A stretch of DNA of 64,000 nt from Geobacter sp. (GCA_003499925.1 DNRQ01000038.1:15401-79400), one strand, 5' to 3'. Shown: positions 1 to 7,792, numbered from the stretch's first letter. The notes: a model not told the origin generated them from the letters alone. Made by a program: numbers and translations.

Positions 1-693
1 ATGGAACAGATACTCAAGCGGCACAAGGCATTGCTGGCGCAGGTCGATGGATGGTTCGCCAGATCGATGGAGCTCTACCCTGAGAAGATATCCTGCAAGA
101 GCGGATGCTCGGCCTGCTGTCGGTCTCTCTTCGATATCACCCTGATGGATGCCTATTACCTGAAGCTTGGTTTTGACGCCCTGCCTGCCGAGAGCAGGGA
201 GATGGTGCTGGAAAGGTGCAGGGAGCGTCTGCGGCTGATGCGCGAACAGTGGCCGGAATTCGACCATCCCTATGTCCTGAACCACCGCCCGGACCATGAG
301 TGGGAACCGCTCATGCCGGAGGATGATGAGACCCCCTGCGTGCTGCTGGGCGAGGACGGCCGCTGTCTCGTCTACGAGAACCGCCCGATGACCTGCAGGT
401 TGCACGGCATACCTCTTGTCGACACCGATGGCGAGCTGATGCACGACGACTGGTGCACCATGAACTTTGTCGACGAGGACCCGCTTGAACTGGAGGGGCT
501 CGCCGCACCGTTCGACGCGATGTTCCGGCAGGAGGTTGCGCTTTTCAGGGAGTTCACAGGCGAGCTCTTGAAGCGGAGGATGAGTGAGCTCGATACCTTC
601 ATACCTACCGCATTGCTGATAGATTTCCATTGTTTCGACTGGCAGTCTTGGCTTATTGATTTCGAGCCGTTTGATGATGAAGCTAAAGTATAA
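1..693 (+). CDS. YkgJ-family cysteine-cluster protein
   Basis: A 230-residue soluble protein with no signal peptide. Conserved cysteines C32, C36, C39, C40 (CxxxCxxCC) and C113, C122, C132 form the spaced cluster typical of the YkgJ / Fe-S-oxidoreductase-like (CxxCxxCC) family, thought to bind Zn or an Fe-S cluster. The biochemical role is not established for the family. The gene starts with an ATG at the first base of the window, so an upstream start cannot be excluded. It lies 20 bp before a yaeQ gene in the same direction and the two probably share a transcript. Confidence 0.85.
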   Translation: MEQILKRHKALLAQVDGWFARSMELYPEKISCKSGCSACCRSLFDITLMDAYYLKLGFDALPAESREMVLERCRERLRLMREQWPEFDHPYVLNHRPDHEWEPLMPEDDETPCVLLGEDGRCLVYENRPMTCRLHGIPLVDTDGELMHDDWCTMNFVDEDPLELEGLAAPFDAMFRQEVALFREFTGELLKRRMSELDTFIPTALLIDFHCFDWQSWLIDFEPFDDEAKV

Positions 694-713
694 CTTTAAA
701 GGATACCGGCTCT

Positions 714-1265
714 ATGGCACTTCCCTCCACAGTTTACCGCGCGTCGGTTCAGCTTTCCGATCTCGACCGCCAGGTCTACGAGCAGTTGCAGACTACGCTG
801 GCCAAGCACCCCTCCGAGACGGAGGAGCGGCTCATGGCTCGCCTGCTCGCCTACGCCCTCTGCTACGAGGAGGAGCTCATTTTCACCAAGGGTGTCGGTT
901 CGGGCGATGAGCCCGATCTTTGGGCCAAAGGCGCCGATGGCAGGGTCCGGCTTTGGATAGAGGTAGGTCTTCCGGACCCGGATCGGCTGGCGAAGTCGTG
1001 TCGTCACGTGGAACGTGCCATCCTCTTTGCCTGCGGACCGGCGCAAACGCAGAGCCGCTGGCTCACGCAGCACCTGCAGAAGCTGGCATCGAGCCGCAAT
1101 CTTACCGTCATGAGAATAGAGTCCGATTTTCTGGGGAAGCTTGTGGGAAATCTGCAGCGGGCCATAAACTGGTCGCTCACCGTGACCGAGGGGGCTTTGT
1201 ATCTTACGGTAGGGGACGAAACGCTGGAGACCGCTCTCGAGCACCTGAGCGGCCCGCCGCTGTGA
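714..1265 (+). CDS. yaeQ: YaeQ family protein
   Basis: A 183-residue cytoplasmic protein matching the full YaeQ length and pattern: N-terminal VYRASVQLSDLDRQVY, central GDEPDLW and WIEVGLPDPDRL. YaeQ proteins have a PD-(D/E)XK-nuclease-like fold; their function is not settled (the enterobacterial member was studied as a suppressor of RfaH loss). The E..D..E residues of the fold are consistent with the GDEPDLW/WIEVG segment. It starts at an ATG 20 bp after the YkgJ-like gene, and a strong terminator-like hairpin follows at 1384. Confidence 0.88.
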   Translation: MALPSTVYRASVQLSDLDRQVYEQLQTTLAKHPSETEERLMARLLAYALCYEEELIFTKGVGSGDEPDLWAKGADGRVRLWIEVGLPDPDRLAKSCRHVERAILFACGPAQTQSRWLTQHLQKLASSRNLTVMRIESDFLGKLVGNLQRAINWSLTVTEGALYLTVGDETLETALEHLSGPPL

Positions 1266-1270
1266 CAATG

Positions 1271-1340
1271 TTTTCCCCATCCCCACCCCGACCCTCCCCT
1301 TGAAGGGGAGGGAGTTCTTATATCGAGGGGAGGGGGGCGA
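1271..1340. repeat. C/G-rich palindromic intergenic repeat
   Basis: Runs of C on one side and G on the other form a hairpin (CTCCCCTTGAAGGGGAG at its centre) with further G-runs behind it. The same family appears at 45996-46088 and, more diverged, near 35015. It sits just after the yaeQ stop and may help end transcription, but it has no U-run. Confidence 0.7.
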
Positions 1341-1383
1341 TAATTACCGTAATTTTCAGGTCCCGCTTGGCTATAGGCACAAC

Positions 1384-1411
1384 AAAAGCCCCGGATCGCT
1401 CCGGGGCTTTT
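1384..1411. terminator. Bidirectional intrinsic terminator after yaeQ
   Basis: A perfect GC-rich hairpin (AGCCCCGGA, loop TCGC, TCCGGGGCT) has four A before it and four T after it, so it can act in both directions. It lies 119 bp downstream of yaeQ on the plus strand. Confidence 0.8.
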
Positions 1412-1417
1412 GTTTCT

Positions 1418-1530
1418 CGTTCCCAAGCTCCAGCTTGGGAATGTAATTGCCGGCAAAGCTCCAGCTTTGAAGCGTAGTGAAGCGGAGCTTCCCGTACAAT
1501 TTCACGTTCCCAAGCTGGAGCTTGGGAACG
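1418..1530. repeat. REPIN/BIME-like element, copy 1
   Basis: Two 26-bp palindromes (CGTTCCCAAGCTCCAGCTTG..., and its inverted partner with GGAG) flank a core with AAAGCTCCAGCTTT and a second GAAGCGGAGCTTC palindrome. A homologous element with the same order of parts lies at 24013-24122. Paired inverted REP units of this kind are typical of REPINs mobilised by RAYT transposases; no such transposase is in the window. Confidence 0.8.
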
Positions 1531-1592
1531 AGATGGCTGGATAAACTGGGACACGTTTGCCAGGTGGAGCTAACCGACTACCCCCTTAAGAC

Positions 1593-1726
1593 AAAAAGCC
1601 CGCTTCACCGAGACCTGCCCCCGGGTCGGACAGTAGTCCTTGCCCGCTCTGCGGTCTCTGAAGCGGGCTTTCCGGTTCCTGGAGCATTCCAGGTCGGCTG
1701 AAGTTCCCGAATGGATGATTGTGGTG
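1593..1726 (-). repeat. Structured 3' element, copy 1
   Basis: About 133 bp, clearly related to 4221-4352 in the same orientation. Read on the minus strand it has a small hairpin (CCTGGA / TCCAGG), the conserved string ACCGGAAAGCCCGCTTCAGA, a variable middle, then GGTCTC and TGAAGCGGGC, which pair back to close a long stem ending in TTTTT. It lies beyond the terminator of the minus-strand unit at 1787-3978. Function unknown; it may be a terminator or 3'-end RNA element. Confidence 0.65.
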
Positions 1727-1732
1727 GACCCG

Positions 1733-1759
1733 AAAAAAGGGCCCCGTTGCCGGGGCCCT
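1733..1759 (-). terminator. Intrinsic terminator of the sorted-protein unit
   Basis: On the minus strand a GGGCCCCG / CGGGGCCC hairpin is followed by TTTTTT. It begins 28 bp after the stop codon of the PstS-like gene and ends that minus-strand unit. Confidence 0.85.
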
Positions 1760-1786
1760 GATCGCATCAAATATGCAAAGTTGTCA

Positions 1787-3124
1787 CTAGGGGGTCTGCG
1801 GATCGGATGCGCCGCCGAAGAAGCCCGGGTAGGTGACGTCGGCGCCGCGGTTGTACTTCATCTCGGCGACAGCTGCCCAGTAGTTGGCCTTGGAGGCCGG
1901 TACGTTGGCCGGCTGCTGAGCGAAGTCAACCAGGCTGGCGGCAAGGGCGTTGACGGTTGCGCCGTTGGCCGGGTTGCTGTAGAGCCAGGCATTGGTGTAG
2001 AACTCGTACTGGCCGTTACGGACGGCGCTGCGGGTCGGGTAGTAGCCGTTGTACTTGAGCTGCTTCACGTTCTGGCTGGTGTTGGCGACCCCGATGGGCT
2101 GGTCGGCATCGGCATAGCCGATGGCGCCGATGAGCGAACCGTTGGGGGTAGCGGTGGTGGCGCCGTTGACGCACTTGATCTCGTCGCCGGAACCCTGGTT
2201 GAACCAGATCTGTCCAGGGACCTCTTCAACGGCCGTGTTGGAGCCCCAGCCGGAGTTCATGACGGTCAGGTCAAGGGCCGAGTGGGTGCCGGAGCCGGCG
2301 TGACGCAGGCAGGCGATGGCCGGCTGTGCGGTGAAGTAGGCGCCCAGGTCGGACCAGTCGGCAACGTAGCCGGAGAAGATCAGGGTGGCTTCTTCACGGG
2401 AGATGTTGGTGATGGTGGCAGGCGCGCCGCAGACGCCGTTGCCGGCGCTCGGAGCGGTGTCACACTGGCTGTTGGCGGTGCAGTAGTTGCCGGTCAGGCC
2501 GGCGCTGCACGATTTCGCGGTAACGGCGGAGTTGACGAAGAAGCCGAAGGGGACGACCACGGTGTTGTAAGGGGTCATGCCGGTGGTGTCGACGCCGGAG
2601 AGAGCAACGCTGAAGGAGCCGCCACCCTTGGGGCCGTAGAGCTGGCCGAGGGAGGACTGAACCAGGGACTCGCCTGCCACGTCGGAGGTGCCGATGTGGA
2701 CCTGCTTGCAGACCGTGGTGGAGGTGGAGGCGTACATCTTGCGCTCGCCGTTGGCCACGTTGCAGCCGGAAGCCAGAGCCGCGTCAAGCGGCGCCTGCCT
2801 GCTGACGGAGAGCGGGCCTTCTGCCGAGGCGATGCCGGAGTAGCGGATGTCGAGATCGCGCTTGCCGGTGGCTACGTTGACCGGCACCAGGGTGCTGGTG
2901 CAGTTGGTGGCGGAGACGAAGCCGTGCTTGCCGCCGTTGTTGACCGGGGCAGTGGCGGTGCAGCCGAGCCGGCCCTGGGCGTAGTTCTGAGCCTGGGCGT
3001 TCCAGTAGAGGTACTGGGCGGAAGCGCCGTAGATGTTCAGTTCGGCCGGGGCGGCCTGGGCGATGCCGGCCAGTGCCAGCAGGGCGGCAGTGGCGGTCAT
3101 GGATACCTTGATCTGCTTTTTCAT
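1787..3124 (-). CDS. Secreted PstS-like substrate-binding-fold protein
   Basis: 445 residues from an ATG at 3124, chosen because an AGGAG ribosome-binding site precedes it and a clear Sec signal peptide follows (MKKQIKVSMTATAALLALAG, cleavage near IAQA). The mature part resembles phosphate ABC transporter substrate-binding proteins: N-terminal LNIYGASAQY, a GSGTHS segment near residue 277 like the anion-binding SGSGT loop of PstS, and IGAIGYADADQP, a PstS-like hinge. It has about ten cysteines, unusual for PstS and suggesting disulfides. No PstA/B/C partners are nearby. It lies 101 bp downstream of a gene for an exosortase-sorted protein and probably shares its riboswitch-controlled transcript. 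A surface ligand-binding or adhesive role is inferred; transport is unlikely. Confidence 0.7.
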   Translation of the reverse strand: MKKQIKVSMTATAALLALAGIAQAAPAELNIYGASAQYLYWNAQAQNYAQGRLGCTATAPVNNGGKHGFVSATNCTSTLVPVNVATGKRDLDIRYSGIASAEGPLSVSRQAPLDAALASGCNVANGERKMYASTSTTVCKQVHIGTSDVAGESLVQSSLGQLYGPKGGGSFSVALSGVDTTGMTPYNTVVVPFGFFVNSAVTAKSCSAGLTGNYCTANSQCDTAPSAGNGVCGAPATITNISREEATLIFSGYVADWSDLGAYFTAQPAIACLRHAGSGTHSALDLTVMNSGWGSNTAVEEVPGQIWFNQGSGDEIKCVNGATTATPNGSLIGAIGYADADQPIGVANTSQNVKQLKYNGYYPTRSAVRNGQYEFYTNAWLYSNPANGATVNALAASLVDFAQQPANVPASKANYWAAVAEMKYNRGADVTYPGFFGGASDPQTP

Positions 3125-3225
3125 CTGGTGATTCTCCTCGTGTTTTTTTTGGTGGTGAACTGCGTCAAAGCGTTGCAGGTGGAACTTCGGGAGGCCGGGA
3201 CGCAGTCGGCGTCCGCGGATAAACA

Positions 3226-3978
3226 TCAAGCCACTTTGGCTTTGCGACGCAGGCCGACCAGGCCGAGCAGGCCGGAACCCATCAGCAGGAATGCCGGGGG
3301 GATCGGGGTGGTTGCCGCGGGTGCCGGGGTTGCCGAGGTGATCAGGGAGGAACCGTCGAAGTTGGTGACGATGGTGGCGGCCACTGTGCCGATTTTTTCG
3401 GAAGCGACGCCGGTGAGGGCGTTGTCCCAGAAGTAGAGGACCTGCTCGACGGAGCCGCTGCTCTGGCCGATGATGCCGGCAAGGCTTGCTTCGGTGTTGA
3501 GACGGGTGGTCAGGTTGATGGCGGAGGCCAGGGTGCCCTGGGTCGCGGAAAGCTTGTTCCTGAAGGAGTTGGAGGCTGCAGCCGAACCGACGTAATCGGT
3601 GCCGCCCTGGGTGTTGTACAGGGTGTACATGGGGGTGGTGCCGCTCTTGATCCCGGTCAGGCCGTTGGAGCCGCCGACGATCACCGAGGGAGTGGCGCTG
3701 CTGCCGGTGGCCCAGAGGTCGCTCATGCCGGCGGTGCGGTCCAGCGCGAAGTAGACCGAGTATCCCGTGGCCAGGGTTCCGAAGGTACCTTCGACGGAGT
3801 TGACTGCGCCCGCAGCGACGAAGTTGCTGACCAGGCCGAGGTCGGTTGCGTACTCGTTGCCGGCGCGGTCGTAATAGATGCGGATCAGTTCGAGGTCGGC
3901 GAAGGCCGCGAAGGCGCTGCTGGCGGACATCATCATCAGGGCCGCGGCGATCAGGGCGGCAAGTTTCTTCTTAAGCAT
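3226..3978 (-). CDS. PEP-CTERM/VPLPA-type sorted surface protein
   Basis: 250 residues. The start at 3978 has a GGAGA site seven bases upstream and gives a Sec signal peptide (MLKKKLAALIAAALMMMSAS, then AFA). The last 25 residues are a tripartite sorting tail: TPIPPA motif, hydrophobic helix FLLMGSGLLGLVGL, then basic RRKAKVA. The helix and basic end closely match the VPLPA variant of PEP-CTERM tails, with IPPA as the recognition box. Such proteins are cleaved by exosortases at the inner membrane and released or attached to exopolysaccharide; two exosortase genes lie at 41821 and 58884. The body (YYDRAGNEYATDLG, then FALD) is of no recognised catalytic family. A GEMM-I riboswitch sits in its leader. 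Confidence 0.85.
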   Translation of the reverse strand: MLKKKLAALIAAALMMMSASSAFAAFADLELIRIYYDRAGNEYATDLGLVSNFVAAGAVNSVEGTFGTLATGYSVYFALDRTAGMSDLWATGSSATPSVIVGGSNGLTGIKSGTTPMYTLYNTQGGTDYVGSAAASNSFRNKLSATQGTLASAINLTTRLNTEASLAGIIGQSSGSVEQVLYFWDNALTGVASEKIGTVAATIVTNFDGSSLITSATPAPAATTPIPPAFLLMGSGLLGLVGLRRKAKVA

Positions 3979-4040
3979 GGTGAATCTCCTTTTCTTCCAT
4001 TGAATTGTCATCAGATGTTGTATCTGCTCCTGCCCAATTT

Positions 4041-4126
4041 CCCTCCAGGCGGCCCGGCCGTCCCTTTGCTGGACCCGTCGGCTTTCCGTCACCGGGTCAC
4101 CCCGGCGTTGGCTTTTTTCTGAAGAG
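4041..4126 (-). promoter_or_regulatory. GEMM-I cyclic dinucleotide riboswitch
   Basis: Read on the minus strand, all parts of the c-di-GMP-I (GEMM) aptamer are present. P1 is CUCUUCAG (4126-4119) pairing along its full length with CUGGAGGG (4048-4041). The next hairpin is CCGGG-GUGA-CCCGG, with a GNRA tetraloop. Then comes the conserved GACGGAAAGCC (4090-4080), followed by the ACGGGUCC...GGGACGGCCGGGCCGCC arm, the tetraloop-receptor helix. The base aligning with G20 of the Vibrio Vc2 aptamer appears to be A (run AAAAAAGCC), the change seen in Geobacter GEMM-Ib aptamers that prefer 3',3'-cGAMP; ligand choice is inferred. It lies 62 nt upstream of the sorted-protein start. Confidence 0.85.
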
Positions 4127-4220
4127 TGGCTGATTGACGAGCGGTCAGCCGTCTATTTATCATGTCGTCGCGTTTCCTCTCACCCCCCTTTTCCGGCCGC
4201 ATTCTGAGGCATTAAAAAAC

Positions 4221-4352
4221 AAAAAACCCGCTTCCATGAGACGCGCCGCAGGGTAGGTGAGTGGTGCCGATCCCCTTGCGCTCTCTGAAGTGGGCTTTCC
4301 GGTCCCTGGAATATTCCAGGTCGGCTAAAGTTCCCGATTATTCAATTGTGAT
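4221..4352 (-). repeat. Structured 3' element, copy 2, with U-run terminator
   Basis: Related to 1593-1726. On the minus strand it has a perfect CCTGGAATATTCCAGG palindrome, then ACCGGAAAGCCCACTTCAGA, a variable loop and GGAAGCGGG followed by TTTTTTGTTTTTT. The pairing CCCACTTC/GGAAGCGGG is kept although the sequence differs from copy 1. It lies directly after the small ORF at 4403-4624 and would end its transcript before the riboswitch leader. Confidence 0.7.
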
Positions 4353-4402
4353 GCCGCTTCTGCTCTCTCTTTGGCGAGCCGCCGCGGGCCGCGCCGTCTC
4401 GA

Positions 4403-4624
4403 CTACTCGGAGTTCTGTGCGTTGCGCAGGATCTCCTCGTACTTCTCGATCCGGCCGATGCCACCCTGGCTGAAGTTGATCTTGATGTGGCCGGTGAACT
4501 CCGTTTCGGTCATCTCCTGAATCGCGGAGAGCAGATCCGCCAGGCGGCTCATCCTGTTGGTGATCCCCTTGGGACGGCAGCCGTACTTTCTCGATGATGC
4601 CTTATTCACAAGGTCCATAGTCAT
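4403..4624 (-). CDS. Small DUF2292/YezD-like protein
   Basis: 73 residues if started at the ATG at 4624 (a second ATG is at 4618; neither has a strong ribosome-binding site). The C-terminal half, GHIKINFSQGGIGRIEKYEE, resembles the DUF2292/YezD pattern in which a short strand pair is followed by a conserved R/Q-IEK end. No signal peptide or membrane segment. It is followed by a U-run terminator inside the structured element. The function of this family is unknown; that it is a real gene rests on the family resemblance and the terminator. Confidence 0.5.
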   Translation of the reverse strand: MTMDLVNKASSRKYGCRPKGITNRMSRLADLLSAIQEMTETEFTGHIKINFSQGGIGRIEKYEEILRNAQNSE

Positions 4625-5022
4625 GGTACTCGCTGCCGGTTGTGTTGGGAGGTATGTCTCGACAGCCACTCTATCGGACCTTTGTTACAGGTAAAAATCG
4701 AATTGGGAAACATCCTGTTAATAATCTTATTTGCTTTACCTGATTGCTGGAAACCAATGATTGCATTGCGTCGGGCCGGGTCAGCTCGCTCCAGTTGCTC
4801 AAGTTGTTCCCGACGCTTTCGTTGCCAGGCACCTTAAAGGATCTTTGTCACAAACAAAGAACGGATTGGCAAACTTGTTGTGAAACTTGGCAGAGCCTGA
4901 CTGACTCTCTCTATCCCGACCGGTAACTGCCTGATCCAGTTGCATTGTCTGAGTCCGCCTTTCTCAACCTGAAACGACGCTGATCCAGAATTCACGGGAA
5001 GTTGCTGTGACTGGAATTTGTT
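4625..5022. other. Intergenic region with AT-rich stretches
   Basis: About 400 bp between diverging genes without a convincing ORF. It contains two similar strings, ACCTTTGTTACA near 4677 and ATCTTTGTCACAAACAAAG near 4840, which could be regulator-binding sites for the adhesin operon or the small minus-strand gene. I found no clear sigma-54 (GG-N10-GC) promoter. Confidence 0.4.
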
Positions 5023-5043
5023 TGTAACAAAGCGGTGCTAGCT
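5023..5043 (+). promoter_or_regulatory. Promoter-like TGTAAC-N7-TGCTA motif
   Basis: TGTAAC at 5023 and TGCTAGCTT at 5036, 60-80 bp before the first gene of the adhesin operon. The same spacing recurs at 56028. The GCTAGCTT part resembles a stationary-phase (sigma-S type) -10 box. Which sigma factor is used is not shown by sequence alone. Confidence 0.4.
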
Positions 5044-5103
5044 TGCCAGCCTTGATCCGGGACCAGTTAAATACAATTTCAATACACAGAGGAAACGGAA
5101 CCG

Positions 5104-6117
5104 ATGCCTAGAATTTTGAAGCACATAAAGAGTATCTCCGTCTGCGCGATGTTCGGTCTGATCCTGTCCGGTTGCTCCACCACACCGGCCCGGGTCCGGC
5201 AGGGCGACACCGTTTCCGTCCGTTTCACCTGCCGCCTGCCGGGGGGGGAAGTGGCAGCCAGCACCCGCCCGGACCCCTCTCTGGCCGGCGAAGCGAAGGC
5301 GCCTGTCTATCTCCCCCGCACCGGCCTTGATACGGTCAGTGTCACGGCCGGTCCGCAGCCGGCACAGACAGGGAAGGATCGGCTCCCCTTCGAGCAGGAG
5401 ATCGTTCAGCGTCTGGCCGCGATGCTTCCCGGCCTGCAAGAGGGAGGGCAGGCGCTTTTGGACCTGGAGGCGGATCGTTTTCCGGTTTCGGCGCCAAACG
5501 AGAAGCAGGTAAGGCTCGCGACGGTCAGGAAGCGCCAGAAGCAGATGCGGCTGACCAGGGAGGAGTATACCGGCAGGACCGGGAGGAGCCCGGAGCTGGG
5601 ACAGCCGTTCGTGCTGGATAGGATGGTTCCGGGGGAGGTGAGCGAGCTGACCGAAAAAGAGGTGCTGATCCGTTTCGCTCCGGTACCGGGCCAGGATCTC
5701 GGCACCCCCTTCGGCCCGGTCACCGTGCGGGAGCTGGCGGAGCACTACGAGCTGCAGATTGCGGCCCAGCCGGGGCGCCTGATCCGGACCGGCGCCATCG
5801 CCGGTCGGATCACGGCGGTGGACCAGGAATCGATCACCATAGATTACGGCCACCCCTTCGCAGGCGAGAAGTTGAGCTGCGATGTGAAGGTGCTGAAGGT
5901 CCAGCAGCAGGGAAGGGATCTTGCCGTTTCGCCGCCGGCGCCGAAGGGGGAGGGCGCTGCAGCCGCCCGGGAGCTGCCGGAGGTAGCCCAGCTGGACCAG
6001 AATGTCGCCCGGCAACTCGACCAGGCGCTGCGCAGGATCAGCGCCGGTAGCGGCTCCGGCTCCGGTGCCGAGGGCGCGAAAGCTGCCACGGCTGCAAAAA
6101 GCGAGGAACTGCACTGA
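5104..6117 (+). CDS. FKBP/SlyD-like outer lipoprotein
   Basis: 337 residues with a lipoprotein signal peptide ending in LSGC (C24). Residues about 31-54 (VRQGDTVSVRFTCRLPGGEV) and 246-264 (IDYGHPFAGEKLSCDVKVLK) match the start and end of the SlyD/FKBP domain, including the family's D/N-HPLAG-like signature. The middle (about 60-240) is a long insert where SlyD has its chaperone flap. The C-terminal 80 residues are Ala/Glu-rich with a short Ser-Gly run. An extracytoplasmic prolyl isomerase or chaperone role is inferred. It ends one base before the TpsB gene, so it likely assists folding or secretion of the adhesin encoded next. Confidence 0.75.
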   Translation: MPRILKHIKSISVCAMFGLILSGCSTTPARVRQGDTVSVRFTCRLPGGEVAASTRPDPSLAGEAKAPVYLPRTGLDTVSVTAGPQPAQTGKDRLPFEQEIVQRLAAMLPGLQEGGQALLDLEADRFPVSAPNEKQVRLATVRKRQKQMRLTREEYTGRTGRSPELGQPFVLDRMVPGEVSELTEKEVLIRFAPVPGQDLGTPFGPVTVRELAEHYELQIAAQPGRLIRTGAIAGRITAVDQESITIDYGHPFAGEKLSCDVKVLKVQQQGRDLAVSPPAPKGEGAAAARELPEVAQLDQNVARQLDQALRRISAGSGSGSGAEGAKAATAAKSEELH

Positions 6118-6118
6118 C

Positions 6119-7792
6119 ATGAGGCGCCGCTACCTGAACAGATCCGTATTCGCGCAACTGCTGCCGCTTGCCGTCGGCGCCCTTTTCACCCTGGCCCCTC
6201 TTGCCGCCCGGGGAGCCTCGACTCCCGGGGATACCCCGCCACGCCTGGAGGATGCGGCCGAGCCCGCAGCAGGGCTCCCGGCCGCCGGCGCGCAGCAGGA
6301 GCAGACCTTCACCATCAAGCGTTTCGTCATCGAAGGGAGCAGCCTGTTCGCCCCCCGGGAGCTGGAGGGCGTGGTGTCCCCCTTTGTCGGCCGGCACAAG
6401 AGCTCGGCCGACGTGGAGGGAGCCCGCGACGCCCTGGAGCGCTTCTTCCACGACCAGGGGTATCCCACGGTGGTGGTGAACATCCCGGAACAGGCGGTGC
6501 AGAACAAGGTGATCCGGCTCGACATCATCGAGAACCGGGTCGGAAGCGTCACGGTGACCGGAAACCGCTGGTTCTCCACGGAAAAGATCCTGAGGGAGCT
6601 CCCCTCCATCGCCCCGGGACAGGTGATCAACCTGCAGCAGCTGCAGCTGGAGGCGAACCGCCTGAACCGCAACCCGGACTTCAAGCTGGTTCCCGGCATG
6701 CAGCCCGGGAAGGCCCCCGAGTCGGTCGACATGAGCATCAAGGTGACGGACGAGCGCCCCCTGCACGGCTCCCTGGAGCTGAACAACCGCTCCAGCCACG
6801 ACACCACGGATCTCAGACTGAGCGCCTCGCTGCGCTACGACAACCTCTGGCAGCGGGAACACTCGATCTCGGCCCAGGGGCAGATGTCGCCGCAGGACCC
6901 GGGCGAGGTGCTGGTCGCCTCCGGGAGCTACACCCTGCCGGCCCCCTGGGACCGCGACGACAAGGCGGTGCTCTACGGGGTCTGGTCCAACAGCGACACC
7001 GCCACGGCGGCCGGCTTCACTAACCTGGGGAAGGGGATCATCGTCGGCACCAGGGTGATCCTTCCGCTGCGCGGGGTGGATGACTACAGCCACACGGCGG
7101 TGCTCGGGGTCGACTACAAGGATTTCGAGGAGACCGTGGGGCTCGCCGGCTCGGAGCAGGTCAAATCGCCGATCAGCTATTTCCCCTTTTCCGCGGCCTA
7201 CAGCTCCTCGCTGCGCGACGGCGGCGGCGCCACCATGTTCAACGCGGCGCTGAACCTCTCCTTCCGGGGGGCGGTGGCCGACCCGCGCCAGTTCGAGGAC
7301 AAGCGTTTCAAGGCCCGCGGCAACTACCTCTTCCTGACCGCCGGAGTGGAGCGGAGCCAGGCGCTTCCCCGGGAGTTCTCTCTCCTGCTGCGTCTGGACG
7401 GCCAGTGGGCCGACCAGCCGCTCATCTCCAACGAGCAGTACGTCGCCGGGGGCGCCGAGAGCGTCAGGGGGTACCACGAGAGCGAGGCGAGCGGCGACAA
7501 GGCGCTGCACGGCGTCTTCGAGCTGTCGGCACCCGACCTGCTCAGGAAGGGCGGCAGGGAGCGTTTCAGCCTGGCCCCCTATCTCTTCTATGAGGGGGCC
7601 GGGCTCTGGGTCAAGGACCCGCTCCCCGGACAGGAGAGGCGCCAGGGGCTGCAGGGGACCGGCTTAGGGCTGCGCGGCAGGCTGTTCGGCTCCCTCGAGT
7701 TCCAGAGCGACCTCGGCTTCGCCCTCATGGATACCGGCCGCACCGCCGCCGGTGACCCCTACCTGCATTTCAAGGTGAAGTGGCAGTTCTAA
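6119..7792 (+). CDS. TpsB transporter (FhaC/ShlB/HecB family)
   Basis: 557 residues from the ATG at 6119, one base after the previous stop. Signal peptide (AQLLPLAVGALFTLAPLAAR), then a first POTRA domain of ShlB type at about residues 63-128 (FTIKRFVIEGSSLF...DQGYPTVVVNIPEQ), a second at about 135-205, then a 16-strand beta-barrel to the C terminus, which ends in aromatic KWQF as outer-membrane proteins do. The VRGY motif of the Omp85/TpsB superfamily lies near residue 449. It exports the adjacent TpsA across the outer membrane. A larger open frame starts at 6002, but it would lack a signal peptide and overlap the lipoprotein gene. Confidence 0.93.
   Translation: MRRRYLNRSVFAQLLPLAVGALFTLAPLAARGASTPGDTPPRLEDAAEPAAGLPAAGAQQEQTFTIKRFVIEGSSLFAPRELEGVVSPFVGRHKSSADVEGARDALERFFHDQGYPTVVVNIPEQAVQNKVIRLDIIENRVGSVTVTGNRWFSTEKILRELPSIAPGQVINLQQLQLEANRLNRNPDFKLVPGMQPGKAPESVDMSIKVTDERPLHGSLELNNRSSHDTTDLRLSASLRYDNLWQREHSISAQGQMSPQDPGEVLVASGSYTLPAPWDRDDKAVLYGVWSNSDTATAAGFTNLGKGIIVGTRVILPLRGVDDYSHTAVLGVDYKDFEETVGLAGSEQVKSPISYFPFSAAYSSSLRDGGGATMFNAALNLSFRGAVADPRQFEDKRFKARGNYLFLTAGVERSQALPREFSLLLRLDGQWADQPLISNEQYVAGGAESVRGYHESEASGDKALHGVFELSAPDLLRKGGRERFSLAPYLFYEGAGLWVKDPLPGQERRQGLQGTGLGLRGRLFGSLEFQSDLGFALMDTGRTAAGDPYLHFKVKWQF

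Noticed and set aside
1640..3436. Long plus-strand open frame opposite the PstS-like and sorted-protein genes
   Set aside because: Its protein is Gly/Val/Ala/Arg-rich with no family pattern, and the minus-strand frames have signal peptides, ribosome-binding sites and a terminator.
4640..5100. Sigma-54 (-24/-12) promoter upstream of the adhesin operon
   Set aside because: Candidate GG...GC pairs have wrong spacing (9 or 12 rather than 10).
6038..7510. Minus-strand 490-codon frame opposite tpsB
   Set aside because: Mirror of a high-GC gene; low-complexity composition, no start signals, and TpsB motifs are on the other strand.
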